A DNA stretch of 64,000 nt from HXMU1420-2 sp034670145. GTDB taxonomy: Bacteria; Pseudomonadota; Alphaproteobacteria; Rhodobacterales; Rhodobacteraceae. The notes beneath the pieces were generated by a model. The model was not told the DNA's origin. It did no database searches and was given only the letters and a program-made list of their open reading frames with translations. Made by a program: the position numbers and the translations under genes. The stretch lies in NCBI GenBank assembly GCA_034670145.1, contig JAXMOA010000007.1, positions 186,001 to 250,000 on the forward strand, given 5' to 3'. Below, in pieces: positions 35,874 to 45,243 of the stretch; position 1 is the stretch's first letter, and every line of letters begins with the position of its first letter.

Positions 35874-36377
35874 ATGACAGATCGTGTCTGCGTCGGGGCC
35901 ATTGCAGGCGCCTTTGGGGTGCGCGGAGAAGTGCGGCTCAAAAGCTTCTGCGCGCAACCCGAAGACATCGCAAACTATGCGCCGCTCAGTACTGAGGATG
36001 GGGGGCAGACCTTCAAACTCACGATCAGCCGGTCCGTCAAAAATGGTTTTGCGGCCCGTCTGACAGGCGTCGGAACCAAGGAACAGGCCGACGCCCTGCG
36101 CGGCACCCGTCTCTACGTTGACAGGTCGCAACTGCCTGCATTGCCGGATGACGAATACTACTATGCAGATCTGATAGGTCTGGAGGTTTACGACACCGGC
36201 GGCACGCTGCTGGGCAAGGTGAAGTCGGTCCAGAACCACGGGGCCTCGGATTTGCTTGAAATCCATGGCACAGGCCTGAAATCCACAGTGTTGCTGCCCT
36301 TTACGATGGACAGTGTTCCAACAGTGGATCTCAAATCCGGCCGGATCGTCGCAGACCCACCAGAAGGCGTTTTCTGA
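35874..36377 (+). CDS. rimM: 16S rRNA processing protein RimM
   Basis: A 167-residue 30S maturation factor that binds S19 and helps 16S processing. The N-terminal RimM domain begins VCVGAIAGAFGVRGEVRLKSF and the PRC-barrel part has YYYADLIGLEVYDTGG and VLLPFT. The ATG at 35874 (MTDRVCVG) is preferred to the one at 35847 because it matches the usual N-terminus. The stop overlaps the next ATG by one base (TGATG). Confidence 0.95.
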   Translation: MTDRVCVGAIAGAFGVRGEVRLKSFCAQPEDIANYAPLSTEDGGQTFKLTISRSVKNGFAARLTGVGTKEQADALRGTRLYVDRSQLPALPDDEYYYADLIGLEVYDTGGTLLGKVKSVQNHGASDLLEIHGTGLKSTVLLPFTMDSVPTVDLKSGRIVADPPEGVF

Positions 36378-36769
36378 TGCCTTCTGGGCTGATCACACTC
36401 CTGCTGGCAATGATCCCGCTCTATGCGGGGCCGCTGCTGGCAGGATGGATCGGCGCGACGGTTTTGACCTTGGGCGCATTGGCCGCCATCTTCTTTCTGG
36501 CGCAACTGGCTGGGGGCAAGGTCCGCGCCCGCGCCGCCATGCCGCTTCCGGCGTTTCTGATCATGCTGGCAGGCGCGCAGCTTTTGGCGGTGTCGGTCGT
36601 ATTTGCCCTGGGCATTGGCTTGCGGATGGCCACAGGCCCGCTTGGCCTGCAGCTCTGGGTGGCCATCGTCAGCAGCTGTGTGGGAGGCACGCTGTTTGCA
36701 TGGCGGTTGCAACGCCAACCGATCAGCGCTCTGGCTGTGCCCGATATCACCCAATCCGAGGGATCTTGA
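36377..36769 (+). CDS. small hydrophobic membrane protein of unknown function
   Basis: A 130-residue protein not recognised as a known family. Four hydrophobic segments (about residues 3-20, 22-45, 54-80 and 86-106) predict a small inner-membrane protein; the C-terminus LQRQPISALAVPD is polar. It is coupled to rimM by a TGATG overlap and lies in the rimM-trmD gap, so it is cotranscribed with translation genes. Confidence 0.75.
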   Translation: MPSGLITLLLAMIPLYAGPLLAGWIGATVLTLGALAAIFFLAQLAGGKVRARAAMPLPAFLIMLAGAQLLAVSVVFALGIGLRMATGPLGLQLWVAIVSSCVGGTLFAWRLQRQPISALAVPDITQSEGS

Positions 36770-36774
36770 CGCTG

Positions 36775-37569
36775 ATGCCCAAACGGGTCGTCATTCACGC
36801 AGGCTTTCACAAAACGGGCACCAGCACCGTACAACGCGCTCTGCGTGTGAACCGTGCTTTGCTCAAGCCGCACTTGCGGTCCATCCTCAAACCTCCGCTC
36901 AAATCCGCCTGTCACGCCTCGCGCGGCTACAGCACCTGGCGCGACCCGATCTCACTGCTGAACTTCCGCCACCGGTTCCGCGCGGTGCTTCAGGACATTG
37001 CGCCCATGCCACGGCGCACGCTGGTGCTGTCCGCCGAGGAACTGGCAGGCCATCTGCCGGGCCGCGAAGGGTTGGACGACTATTCAGCGGCCGTTGCCCT
37101 CGCCCAGGTGATGGACAAGGCCGTCAGAGCGGTGTTTCCCAATGTAGAGACGGTGCTCTACTATTCCACCCGCGAACCGGTTTCCTGGTTGCGCAGCGCG
37201 TATTGGCAGCATGTGCGCGCCTCCTCCATGGTGCTTGACTTCGAGGACTATGAGCGCGCCTATGCCGGTTCAACCAACCTTGAGCAAATCGTTGCGCAGA
37301 TCGACGAGGCGGTGAGCGCCCGTGTCGAACACGCGAGCCTTGAGCGCACGCGGGACATGCCCGCCGGACCTGCGACGCCACTGCTGGATCTATGCGATGT
37401 GCCGCACGCGCTTCAGTCTCGACTGGACATGCAGCCGGTAAACGCCCATCTGGGCCAGGACGTGCTACAGGCCCTGCTGCAGGCAAACCGGACCATTTCA
37501 GATCGCGACCGCAGAAACGAGACCAAGCTGGGCATTATCCAAGAGGCGTTAGGCCAGAATCATGACTGA
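36775..37569 (+). CDS. sulfotransferase-like P-loop protein
   Basis: The product has 264 residues. The N-terminal VVIHAGFHKTGTSTVQRAL is a PAPS/P-loop motif like that of the sulfotransferase at 21278, and VETVLYYSTREPVSWLRSAYW near residue 125 resembles the 3'-phosphate binding block. No other domain is seen. The ATG at 36775 is chosen just after the upstream stop; its 3' end overlaps trmD by 8 bp. Its place between rimM and trmD is unusual for this family. Confidence 0.78.
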   Translation: MPKRVVIHAGFHKTGTSTVQRALRVNRALLKPHLRSILKPPLKSACHASRGYSTWRDPISLLNFRHRFRAVLQDIAPMPRRTLVLSAEELAGHLPGREGLDDYSAAVALAQVMDKAVRAVFPNVETVLYYSTREPVSWLRSAYWQHVRASSMVLDFEDYERAYAGSTNLEQIVAQIDEAVSARVEHASLERTRDMPAGPATPLLDLCDVPHALQSRLDMQPVNAHLGQDVLQALLQANRTISDRDRRNETKLGIIQEALGQNHD

Positions 37570-38377
37570 GAACCCCCAGACCCCAAATCGCGCGCTCGGA
37601 CGCAAACGCATCCAGGTCTCGGTCCGCCCGCGTGAATTGATGACGCCGACGCCAGATCTGGTCGGGGTCTGGACCGCTCGGGTCATCACGCTGTTTCCCA
37701 CGGCTTTTCCCGGTGTCCTTGGAGAAAGCCTCACCGGCAAAGCCCTGCAAGAGGGGCTCTGGCAGCTTGATCCCATAGATCTGCGCCAGTTTGGTGTGGG
37801 ACGTCACCGCAATGTCGACGATACACCAGCAGGCGGCGGGGCCGGAATGGTGATGCGCGCGGATGTGTTGGGCGACGCTATAGATCACGCGATGCAGGGC
37901 GCAACCGGTCACTGGCCATTGATCTATTTCACCCCCCGAGGCGCCCCGATGTCTCAGGATCTGGCCGCTGAACTGGCCCGCGCTCAGGGGACAACCATGC
38001 TATGCGGCCGTTTCGAAGGGATCGATGAACGGGTACTGGATCACTATCCAATCCGCGAAGTCTCCTTAGGTGACTTTGTCATGACCGGCGGAGAGATTGC
38101 GGCGCAGGCGCTGATAGATGCCACCGTTCGCCTGCTACCCGGTGTTCTGGGCAATGCCGAGTCCGCCGCACAAGAAAGCTTTTCCGAAGGCCTGCTTGAA
38201 CATCCTCAATACACCCGCCCGGCCGAATGGCGCGGCCATCCTATCCCGCCTGTGCTGATGTCCGGCCATCACGGCGAAATCGCCAAATGGCGACAGGCTC
38301 AATCCGAAGAGGTCACAAAATCCCGCCGCCCCGATCTTTGGCAGGCCTACGATGCACGTAAACCGACCAAGGATTAG
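37562..38377 (+). CDS. trmD: tRNA (guanine37-N1)-methyltransferase
   Basis: A 271-residue SPOUT enzyme making m1G37, which prevents frameshifting. The knot region has TMLCGRFEGIDERV and REVSLGDFVMTGGE, and GRHRNVDDTPAGGGAGMVM is the substrate loop. Residues 1-38 form an N-terminal extension before the standard WTARVITLFP; an internal ATG at 37640 would shorten it. A CCMP-type C-domain ends in RRPDLW. Confidence 0.96.
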   Translation: MTENPQTPNRALGRKRIQVSVRPRELMTPTPDLVGVWTARVITLFPTAFPGVLGESLTGKALQEGLWQLDPIDLRQFGVGRHRNVDDTPAGGGAGMVMRADVLGDAIDHAMQGATGHWPLIYFTPRGAPMSQDLAAELARAQGTTMLCGRFEGIDERVLDHYPIREVSLGDFVMTGGEIAAQALIDATVRLLPGVLGNAESAAQESFSEGLLEHPQYTRPAEWRGHPIPPVLMSGHHGEIAKWRQAQSEEVTKSRRPDLWQAYDARKPTKD

Positions 38378-38410
38378 GAGCCGCGGACCAGATAGGCGCT
38401 TGGGCTGGGA

Positions 38411-39277
38411 TCAGTCGCCAAACCAGGCCTTGAACTGATCAATACACAGACGGAATCCCTCTTCGAAATCGCCAGAGCTGGGGTGATAGACGCTCTCAAA
38501 GCTGACCACCCCGTCATAGGCATCCCTGCGCAGAGCGTCGGCCATCGGTTGCCACTGGTCTGCCAGCTGACCGTATCCCAACTGCCGGACCTCTAGCGTG
38601 GCGCGTGGTGTGTCGACCTGTACATCCTTGATGTGGATATGCCCCAGATACCCGTCACGCAGCGCATCATACCCATCAGGCCAGGCTGTTTCGTGACACC
38701 AGCAATTGTTGGCCGGGTCCCATAGCACCTGCAAAACATCCTTTGCATCCAGATCGTCGATCAGCTTGCGCCCCGTGTAGTTGGAGTTGACCATCGTGCC
38801 GTTGCCTGTCTCGACCACCAATGTCACCCCGGCATCGCGCGCAACATCACAGGCCGGGGCGATCAAGTGCAGCATCGCGTCCCATGCCCCATGCGCAACA
38901 TTCCAACGTTCCGCCCCGTTTCGCCCCCACAGAATCTGCTCTTTGCGCGGGGTCATGATCCGGACCAGAGGCGCGCCCACCACATGGGACATCTCGATCA
39001 CGCGTTTCAGCGCATCCATATGCTGGCAATGCAGATCATCGCCCGCCACATTGTCCTTGCCCATCCCGGCAAAGATGTGGCGGCTCAGACAGGAAACAGG
39101 CTTGCCCCGATCCCGCAGGAGCGCGTCAATTTCACGGATCTCGGCGCTGGAGTGGTCGCCAACCTCTGTGTCACCGACAAACTGCAACTCGGCATATTCC
39201 AAACCGAACTCATCCATCACATCAACGGCGTGGCGCAGGTCGCGGCTGATGCCGTCACAAATGACACCCAGCTTCAT
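38411..39277 (-). CDS. sugar phosphate isomerase/epimerase-family protein
   Basis: A 288-residue xylose-isomerase-like TIM barrel (AP2Ec family). Metal-ligand candidates are in LVVETGNGTM (Glu), LWDPANNCW (Asp), GHIHIKDVQ (His/Asp) and SFESVY (Glu). Relatives include hydroxypyruvate isomerase, OtnI and IolE. It is coupled by ATGA to the dehydrogenase upstream, which points to a shared sugar-acid route. Confidence 0.83.
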   Translation of the reverse strand: MKLGVICDGISRDLRHAVDVMDEFGLEYAELQFVGDTEVGDHSSAEIREIDALLRDRGKPVSCLSRHIFAGMGKDNVAGDDLHCQHMDALKRVIEMSHVVGAPLVRIMTPRKEQILWGRNGAERWNVAHGAWDAMLHLIAPACDVARDAGVTLVVETGNGTMVNSNYTGRKLIDDLDAKDVLQVLWDPANNCWCHETAWPDGYDALRDGYLGHIHIKDVQVDTPRATLEVRQLGYGQLADQWQPMADALRRDAYDGVVSFESVYHPSSGDFEEGFRLCIDQFKAWFGD

Positions 39278-40173
39278 TTGGAACCGTCCCGGTGCAGCTC
39301 TGCCCCGACAATCTCCTCCAGGACACGGGTGCAGATCCAGTTGTCACCATTCGGGTATTTGGACTTGCCCGCATGAAACAGCTGCATCGCCGCCCCGGCG
39401 GTCCACAGTGGCACTCCCAATTCTTCGCCCAGGCTCATCGAGATGGTCAGATCCTTGTGCATTGTATTGATGTGACTGCCAGTGCCTTCAAACTGACGGT
39501 CAATGATCTTTTGCAACGCGTTGGAGGTGATCCCGCATCCGCCCGAAGAGCTGGATACGACATCGTAAATCACCTGACCCGGCACGCCCGCCTTTGCCGC
39601 CAGGACAGCCGCCTCGAATGTCGCAGAAAACATGGCACCCAACAGAGACTGCAAAACCGCCTTGACGGTCTGTCCGTCGCCAGCACTCTCGCCAACGCGG
39701 TGAATGCTGGAACTTACGGCCTCCATCACCGGCTGAAATTCATCCAAAACCGGTCCTGGAGCCGCCGCCATCATCGTCAAACTGCCGCCCTGCGCGCCGG
39801 GAAACCCGCCCGATACAGGCGAGTCGATCAGATGCACGCCCGATCCAGCCATCAACTGCTGAACCTCGCGCGCTTCGGACGGTTTGATCGTGGCTGTCAG
39901 CAAGACGCCGGCCCCGGGCTTGAGCGTTGACATCAACCCATCATCGCCAAACAGAACGCTTTTGACCTGGGCGCCATTCATCACCATGATGAAAACGGCA
40001 TCCGCCCCATCCCCGACGTCGGCCGGGCTGTTTGCCGCCCTGCCGCCCATTTCAGTCAGGGCCGCCATGCGCTCTGGCGACAGATCCAGCCCGCTGGTTT
40101 CAAACCCATGCGCGATCAGGTTCTTGGCCAGCCCGCTGCCCATATCACCCAAACCAATAACACCCGCCTTCAT
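39274..40173 (-). CDS. beta-hydroxyacid dehydrogenase (3-hydroxyisobutyrate/L-threonate type)
   Basis: A 299-residue NAD(P)-dependent dehydrogenase: dinucleotide motif GVIGLGDMGSGLAKNL, substrate motif DSPVSGGFPGAQGGSLTMM near residue 118 and catalytic Lys in GDGQTVKAVLQSL near 172. The adjacent TIM-barrel isomerase recalls the L-threonate (LtnD/OtnI) pathway, but no OtnK-type kinase is present, so the substrate stays open. GGAGG precedes the ATG. Confidence 0.86.
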   Translation of the reverse strand: MKAGVIGLGDMGSGLAKNLIAHGFETSGLDLSPERMAALTEMGGRAANSPADVGDGADAVFIMVMNGAQVKSVLFGDDGLMSTLKPGAGVLLTATIKPSEAREVQQLMAGSGVHLIDSPVSGGFPGAQGGSLTMMAAAPGPVLDEFQPVMEAVSSSIHRVGESAGDGQTVKAVLQSLLGAMFSATFEAAVLAAKAGVPGQVIYDVVSSSSGGCGITSNALQKIIDRQFEGTGSHINTMHKDLTISMSLGEELGVPLWTAGAAMQLFHAGKSKYPNGDNWICTRVLEEIVGAELHRDGSK

Positions 40174-40319
40174 TTCGCGATCCCTCCATCAGTCAAAATG
40201 TCAGGGATTTCACGCGCTACTTGGCGCAGCGTCGGGCGAGTCCAAAAGACACCCTGTGCCCACTTACGTGGACACAGCTAAGCTTGGAATTCTCAATCTG
40301 GCAAGGGCGCAGAGGCGGC

Positions 40320-41624
40320 TCAGTCGCCAAAAACGCGGGCAAAAATCGTATCGACATGTTTGGTGTGATAGCCCAGATCGAACTTCTCTTCGATCTCCTC
40401 GGGCGCCAAGGCCGCGGTCACTTCGGCATCGCCCAAAAGCTCGGTTTTGAAATCCTTGCCTTCTTCCCAAACCTTCATGGCATTGCGTTGCACCAGACGA
40501 TAGGCATCTTCGCGGCTGACCCCGGCCTGTGTCAGCGCCAGCAACACGCGCTGCGACATCACCAGACCACGGAACTTGTTCATATTGGCCAGCATATTGT
40601 CGGGATACACCACCAATTTGTCGATCACACTGGTCATCCGCGCCAGGGCAAAATCCAGGGTGACCGTGGCGTCAGGCCCGATATTGCGTTCCACCGATGA
40701 ATGCGAAATGTCCCGTTCATGCCACAGCGCCACATTCTCCAGCGCCGGCACAACCATCCCACGCACCAAACGGGCCAATCCGGTCAGGTTCTCGGTCAGC
40801 ACGGGGTTGCGTTTGTGCGGCATCGCACTTGACCCTTTTTGCCCGGCCGAGAAGAATTCTTCTGCTTCCAGCACCTCGGTGCGTTGCATGTGCCGCACTT
40901 CAGTCGCGATATTCTCGATCGAAGAGGCCACAACGCCCAGTGTCGCAAAAAACGCGGCATGACGGTCCCGCGGGATCACCTGTGTGCTGATCGGCTCAGG
41001 CTCCAGACCCAATTGCGCACAGACATGAGCCTCAACCGCCGGGTCGATATTGGCAAATGTTCCAACCGCACCCGAGATTGCGCCCGTTGCAATCTCTTCA
41101 CGCGCAACCCGCATCCGTTTCAGGTTCCGGTCCATCTCGGCATAGAACCGGGCAAAGGTCAGACCCATGGTTGTCGGCTCTGCGTGAATACCGTGCGACC
41201 GGCCGATGCGCACAGTGTCCTTATGTTCCAGCGCGCGCCGCTTGAGTGCTGCCAACAACCCCTCCAGATCCGCGATCAACAGATCGGCGGCGCGGGTCAG
41301 CTGGATGTTGAACGTGGTGTCCAATACATCTGACGAGGTCATGCCCTGATGCACAAAACGCGCCTCGTCGCTGCCAACGATTTCCGACAGATGGGTCAGA
41401 AAGGCGATCACGTCATGTTTTGTGACGGCTTCAATTTCGTCAATCCGGGCCACGTCGAACTCGACATCCTTGGCCTTCCAGACGGCTTGGGCATTTTCCC
41501 GTGGGATCACGCCCAGATCTGCCATCGCGTCACAGGCATGGGCCTCGATCTCGTACCAGATGCGGAACTTGGCTTCGGGTGACCATATGGCAGACATCTC
41601 GGGACGGGAATAACGTGGGATCAT
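40320..41624 (-). CDS. purB: adenylosuccinate lyase
   Basis: A 434-residue enzyme cleaving SAICAR and adenylosuccinate in purine synthesis. It carries the fumarase/aspartase signature GSSAMPHKRNP near residue 262, TSSDVLDT near 90 and GRSHGIHAEPTTMG near 140 with the catalytic His. The ATG at 41624 (MIPRYSRPEMSAIW) is chosen by homology over a longer upstream frame. It appears to be a single-gene unit. Confidence 0.97.
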   Translation of the reverse strand: MIPRYSRPEMSAIWSPEAKFRIWYEIEAHACDAMADLGVIPRENAQAVWKAKDVEFDVARIDEIEAVTKHDVIAFLTHLSEIVGSDEARFVHQGMTSSDVLDTTFNIQLTRAADLLIADLEGLLAALKRRALEHKDTVRIGRSHGIHAEPTTMGLTFARFYAEMDRNLKRMRVAREEIATGAISGAVGTFANIDPAVEAHVCAQLGLEPEPISTQVIPRDRHAAFFATLGVVASSIENIATEVRHMQRTEVLEAEEFFSAGQKGSSAMPHKRNPVLTENLTGLARLVRGMVVPALENVALWHERDISHSSVERNIGPDATVTLDFALARMTSVIDKLVVYPDNMLANMNKFRGLVMSQRVLLALTQAGVSREDAYRLVQRNAMKVWEEGKDFKTELLGDAEVTAALAPEEIEEKFDLGYHTKHVDTIFARVFGD

Positions 41625-41823
41625 GCGGAAGCGGCCTTTTCGGAATATGTCGGGAAACGCCGGCTTGATAGACCGCGTCACATGCCACAGCAAGGCAGGA
41701 CACCGGAAATGAGACGTATTGCCCCCATTCAACCGGTCCTGATGCGCCTCTGGCTCTGATGGCCGCCCGATCCAATCGGCCAAGCTGGGCCGCTATGTCA
41801 CCGCAGTCGGCTATCGCGCCGGG

Positions 41824-42075
41824 TCATCCCGGCACATCAAAGAGCGTCTTGTTGCGGCAATAGTCCGGCGCCGCGTCCAGATGTGACGAACACGCCTGCA
41901 GTTTTTCACAACCGTCTTGATCCGAACACCCGGCACACCGCATGATCATCCGGCTCAACTCGACCCCTGCGGTGTCCGGGTTTCGCAGGATCCGTTCTGC
42001 CAAATCCAAATCCCTGCGATCCGCCATGCCATTGGCCAAATCCGCGCTGCGGGCCATTTTCTTGAGAAAACCCAT
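41824..42075 (-). CDS. DUF6455-family cysteine-rich small protein
   Basis: An 83-residue protein recognised as the DUF6455 family common in Rhodobacterales. Cys47, Cys50, Cys56, Cys62 and Cys73 (CAGC start) suggest a metal or Fe-S site. Function unknown. Upstream, 57 bp from the ATG, is a near-consensus FNR-type box, so expression is probably oxygen-controlled. The ATG at 42075 is preferred to one 11 codons upstream by homology (MGFLKK). Confidence 0.82.
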   Translation of the reverse strand: MGFLKKMARSADLANGMADRRDLDLAERILRNPDTAGVELSRMIMRCAGCSDQDGCEKLQACSSHLDAAPDYCRNKTLFDVPG

Positions 42076-42131
42076 GTTGGTATCCTTGTTTTGCTGCTGA
42101 CACAGCATTCCACACCTCCGCCGGCCTCACA

Positions 42132-42145
42132 TTGACCTAAATCAA
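42132..42145. promoter_or_regulatory. FNR/FnrL-type box
   Basis: TTGAC-CTAA-ATCAA matches the TTGAT-N4-ATCAA consensus of FNR/FnrL with one change. Its centre is about 63 bp from the DUF6455 start and about 100 bp from the bioY start, so the former is the likelier target, by upstream activation at low oxygen. Confidence 0.6.
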
Positions 42146-42238
42146 CTTTGCACGAAACGGGTCGGCGCTTTTCAGGTTGCAGCCATTGCTGCGCTGCGGC
42201 AAATCCAGAGGGCAAAACAATACAACTGGAGACAGGAT

Positions 42239-42838
42239 ATGAGCATCGCTCTACGCAACGACGTCCTTGCAGATCGATTGATCCCCACCACGGGGGCCGC
42301 CAAACTGGCCAAACAGGCCGCCTTGATTTTGCTCGGAGTCGCCGCGCTCGCCATATCGGCCAAGATCAAGGTTCCAATGTGGCCCGTGCCAATCAGCATG
42401 GGCACCTTCGCCGTTCTCAGCATCGGCGCTGCATATGGCGTCCGTCTGGGCTTGTCCACGATCATGGCCTACATGCTGATCGGCGCTTTGGGTTTTGACG
42501 TCTTTGCAGGCTCGTCCGCTGAAACCGTTGGGATCGCCTATATGACAGGTACAACAGGCGGCTATCTGCTTGGTTTTGTCCTGGCCACTGGCACGCTCGG
42601 GCTATTGGCGCAACGTGGATGGGATCGCTCTGTCGGTTGGATGGCGCTTGCAATGCTGATCGGCAACGCAGTGATATATCTGCCCGGATTGTTCTGGCTG
42701 GGCACGCTGCTGGGCTGGGACAAGCCCATCCTGCAATGGGGGCTGACCCCATTCCTGGTCGGTGACATCATCAAACTGGCGCTGGCCGCACTGCTCTTGC
42801 CCGGTGTGTGGAAACTGGTCGGCAAATCGCGCGACTAA
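42239..42838 (+). CDS. bioY: biotin transporter substrate-binding membrane protein BioY
   Basis: A 199-residue S-component of the ECF biotin transporter with about six membrane spans. Recognisable blocks are KVPMWPVPISMGTFAVLSIG (the family's P-V-P-x-T/S motif), MTGTTGGYLLGFVLA and YLPGLFWL near residue 145. No bioM/bioN genes are adjacent, so it may work alone, as some BioY proteins do. GGAGACAGG precedes the ATG. Confidence 0.93.
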   Translation: MSIALRNDVLADRLIPTTGAAKLAKQAALILLGVAALAISAKIKVPMWPVPISMGTFAVLSIGAAYGVRLGLSTIMAYMLIGALGFDVFAGSSAETVGIAYMTGTTGGYLLGFVLATGTLGLLAQRGWDRSVGWMALAMLIGNAVIYLPGLFWLGTLLGWDKPILQWGLTPFLVGDIIKLALAALLLPGVWKLVGKSRD

Positions 42839-42846
42839 ATCCGTGA

Positions 42847-42870
42847 GGGTCTGCGTCCCGGCGCGGACCC
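42847..42870. terminator. bidirectional hairpin after bioY
   Basis: GGGTCTGCG (42847-42855) pairs with CGCGGACCC (42862-42870), one G-U pair, 6-nt loop, between the convergent bioY and hydrolase genes. Confidence 0.5.
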
Positions 42871-42878
42871 TAGCCGCC

Positions 42879-44090
42879 TCAAACCAATTCTGTCAGCACC
42901 TGAGCGCCTTGCTCCAGCGTCCTGTGCACCGGGCATTTATCCGCAATCTCCAACAACCGCGCACGCTGTTCCGTGCTTAGATTGCCCTCCAGCGTAATGC
43001 GCCGGCGGAATGCGTCAATTTTCGAGGTCGCCCCCGTGCCGGCATCCTGCGCATGCACCTTGTCGTGGCTCACTTCCACGCTCACATGGACCAATGGCCA
43101 GCCTTTGCGCCGCGCATACATCCGAATGGTCATAGAGGTGCAGGCTCCCAAACCGGCTGACACAAACCCATAAGGCGACATGCCCAGGTCACTGCCGCCA
43201 TAAGCCTCCGGTTCATCCGCCAACATCCGGTGCGCCGGCCCACTGACAACGTCTTGCAGAAAACCGGCCGGATCCGCCTCTGAAACCCGCACGATCCCCT
43301 CGGGCGCTCCGGGTGGCGGGGCAGGCGGAGACAGATCCACATAGCGCCCAACCCAGGCCGCAATCACATTGGCTGCATATTCGCCATCCCTGGCGCGCGA
43401 AATCAGATGATCCGCATCATCCAGCGTGACAAAACTCTTGGGATGTTTGGCCGTCGAAAAGATACGCCGTGCGTTCTCAATACTCACAGTGGCGTCCAGC
43501 GGCGCATGCATCACCAACAAGGCAGCATCCAGACCGGCAATCGCAGGCTCCAGTTTGGCCTGACTGATATCGTCGATGAACCCCTCACCAATACAGAATG
43601 GCCGACCGGCCAGAGTGACCTCGGCCTTGCCCGCACTGCGGATCTGCTCAATCTGGCCCGAAAAATTATGCGCAACATGCCCCGGATCAAACGGAGCGCC
43701 GAGTGTTGCCACCGCCTCCACCGAAGGGATCCCGGCCCGCGCCCGCAAAACCGCCGCACCACCCAACGAATGCCCAATCAACAAAGAAGGTGCCATTCCG
43801 CGCGAGGTCAAATATTGCCCTGCGGCCACCAGATCTCCGACGTTGGAGGTAAAGGAGGTGTTGGAAAACTCTCCATCACTATGACCCAGGCCGGTAAAAT
43901 CGAACCGAAACACCGCAATCCCCATCGAGGCCAACCGGCTCGAAATGCGCCGCGCCGCGGCAATATCCTTGCCACAGGTGAAACAATGCGCAAAAAGCGC
44001 GGTGGCCAAATGCGGTCCGTTTGGCAAATCCAGACGAGCGGCAAGGTCACCTCCGGAATGACCGGGGAAAGAAATACGTTCTGTGGGCAT
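42879..44090 (-). CDS. alpha/beta hydrolase fused to an OsmC-like domain
   Basis: A 403-residue two-domain protein. Residues 1-255 are an alpha/beta hydrolase with nucleophile Ser108 in GHSLG and HCFTCGKD near 35. Residues 270-403 are an OsmC/Ohr-like thiol peroxidase domain with the paired Cys317 (GLGACTSM) and Cys386 (DKCPVHRTLEQG). The fusion is widespread in proteobacteria; the hydrolase half may remove acyl groups and the OsmC half reduce organic peroxides. It is divergent from the EEP phosphatase. Confidence 0.9.
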   Translation of the reverse strand: MPTERISFPGHSGGDLAARLDLPNGPHLATALFAHCFTCGKDIAAARRISSRLASMGIAVFRFDFTGLGHSDGEFSNTSFTSNVGDLVAAGQYLTSRGMAPSLLIGHSLGGAAVLRARAGIPSVEAVATLGAPFDPGHVAHNFSGQIEQIRSAGKAEVTLAGRPFCIGEGFIDDISQAKLEPAIAGLDAALLVMHAPLDATVSIENARRIFSTAKHPKSFVTLDDADHLISRARDGEYAANVIAAWVGRYVDLSPPAPPPGAPEGIVRVSEADPAGFLQDVVSGPAHRMLADEPEAYGGSDLGMSPYGFVSAGLGACTSMTIRMYARRKGWPLVHVSVEVSHDKVHAQDAGTGATSKIDAFRRRITLEGNLSTEQRARLLEIADKCPVHRTLEQGAQVLTELV

Positions 44091-44218
44091 GGGTCAGGTC
44101 CTCTCTGGCCATAAATGGGGCAGGCCGCATCTGTGCGAAAGGGCCTTGAAACGCTCTTCACGCGACAGTGTTATCGTTCACGCCAGAGTTTTCTGGCCAA
44201 AGTCAAAAAGACATATCA

Positions 44219-45103
44219 ATGCGGGCAATCGGCAAAGCATGTTCCAGGGTGATGGTGTTGGCAGGGTTGTTTGCCATGGCCTGCGCACTGGCAGGCTTTG
44301 CTGGGGCGTTGCATCCCATCGCTGACAGTCTGGCGATTTTCCAGCTGCCTTTCGCCCTTTTGGGTTTGGTGTTGCTGTGGCGCGCGCGTCGGGTCGTGTT
44401 CTGGCCGGCGGCAGTTCTCACCGTGCTGGTCGCAACGAATGTGCTCTGGGGCAAATTCGCCCCGACCCAACCCGGGCCCTACACAGTTTATCAAAAGAAC
44501 CTCCTGTTTCTCCTGATCGATAGCCAACCCATCGCGGCCGATATTCTGGCCCATAGCCCGGATGTGATCACCTTGCAGGAGGTCAACACACAGAATGTCG
44601 GTGTTCTCGAGGCGCTGGAGGGCGAATACCCCAATCAGGGTTGGTGTCCCTCCAGCTCTTATCGCGGCACAGCGGTTGCCACGCGCTGGCCCGTGTTGGG
44701 GGATGTGCTGTGCAGCAGGACAGGTGGCGTGACGGCTATCAAGGCCATGAGCCCATCTTCCGGGCCTGTTTGGCTGGTTTCGCTGCATCTGCATTGGCCG
44801 TTCCCGTACCAACAGTCCCAGCAACTGGAGGCGCTGTTGCCCCTGCTAGAAAACCTGGACGCGCCTGTCATCCTCGGAGGTGATTTTAACATGGTGCCCT
44901 GGGCCAACGCAGTCAGGGCCGTCGCCCGCGCCACAGGCACAACCTATTCCGGTGCCCGCGCGCCAACATTCTATATTGAGGACTGGGTGCCTGTTCCAAT
45001 CGACCACGTCCTCGCAGGTGGCGGCTCTGGCGTTGTGCGCCCCGCGTTTGGATCGGATCATATGGGCGTCTTTGCCCATGTGTCGGCGCCTGCAAGGCGC
45101 TAA
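44219..45103 (+). CDS. membrane-anchored endonuclease/exonuclease/phosphatase-family protein
   Basis: A 294-residue protein. Three hydrophobic segments occupy about residues 10-85, followed by an EEP domain with DVITLQEVNTQN (metal Glu), LVSLHLHWP, LGGDFNMVPW (Asp/Asn) and the terminal GSDHMGVFAHV (Asp-His). Relatives hydrolyse phosphodiesters of nucleic acids, sphingomyelin or phosphoinositides. The start could also be the ATG at 44168. Confidence 0.85.
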   Translation: MRAIGKACSRVMVLAGLFAMACALAGFAGALHPIADSLAIFQLPFALLGLVLLWRARRVVFWPAAVLTVLVATNVLWGKFAPTQPGPYTVYQKNLLFLLIDSQPIAADILAHSPDVITLQEVNTQNVGVLEALEGEYPNQGWCPSSSYRGTAVATRWPVLGDVLCSRTGGVTAIKAMSPSSGPVWLVSLHLHWPFPYQQSQQLEALLPLLENLDAPVILGGDFNMVPWANAVRAVARATGTTYSGARAPTFYIEDWVPVPIDHVLAGGGSGVVRPAFGSDHMGVFAHVSAPARR

Positions 45104-45243
45104 CGTGCAATGCGAAATACTTGAAACACCGCGTATCACTTAACGCGTTGAAATCTTTGGTATCAGGCAGCGTTTAAGGATGCAGGTTTTTCGCTTTGTG
45201 CTATCGGGCAGAATGAATGGGTCCTGCCCTGTGGTCAGGGCGC

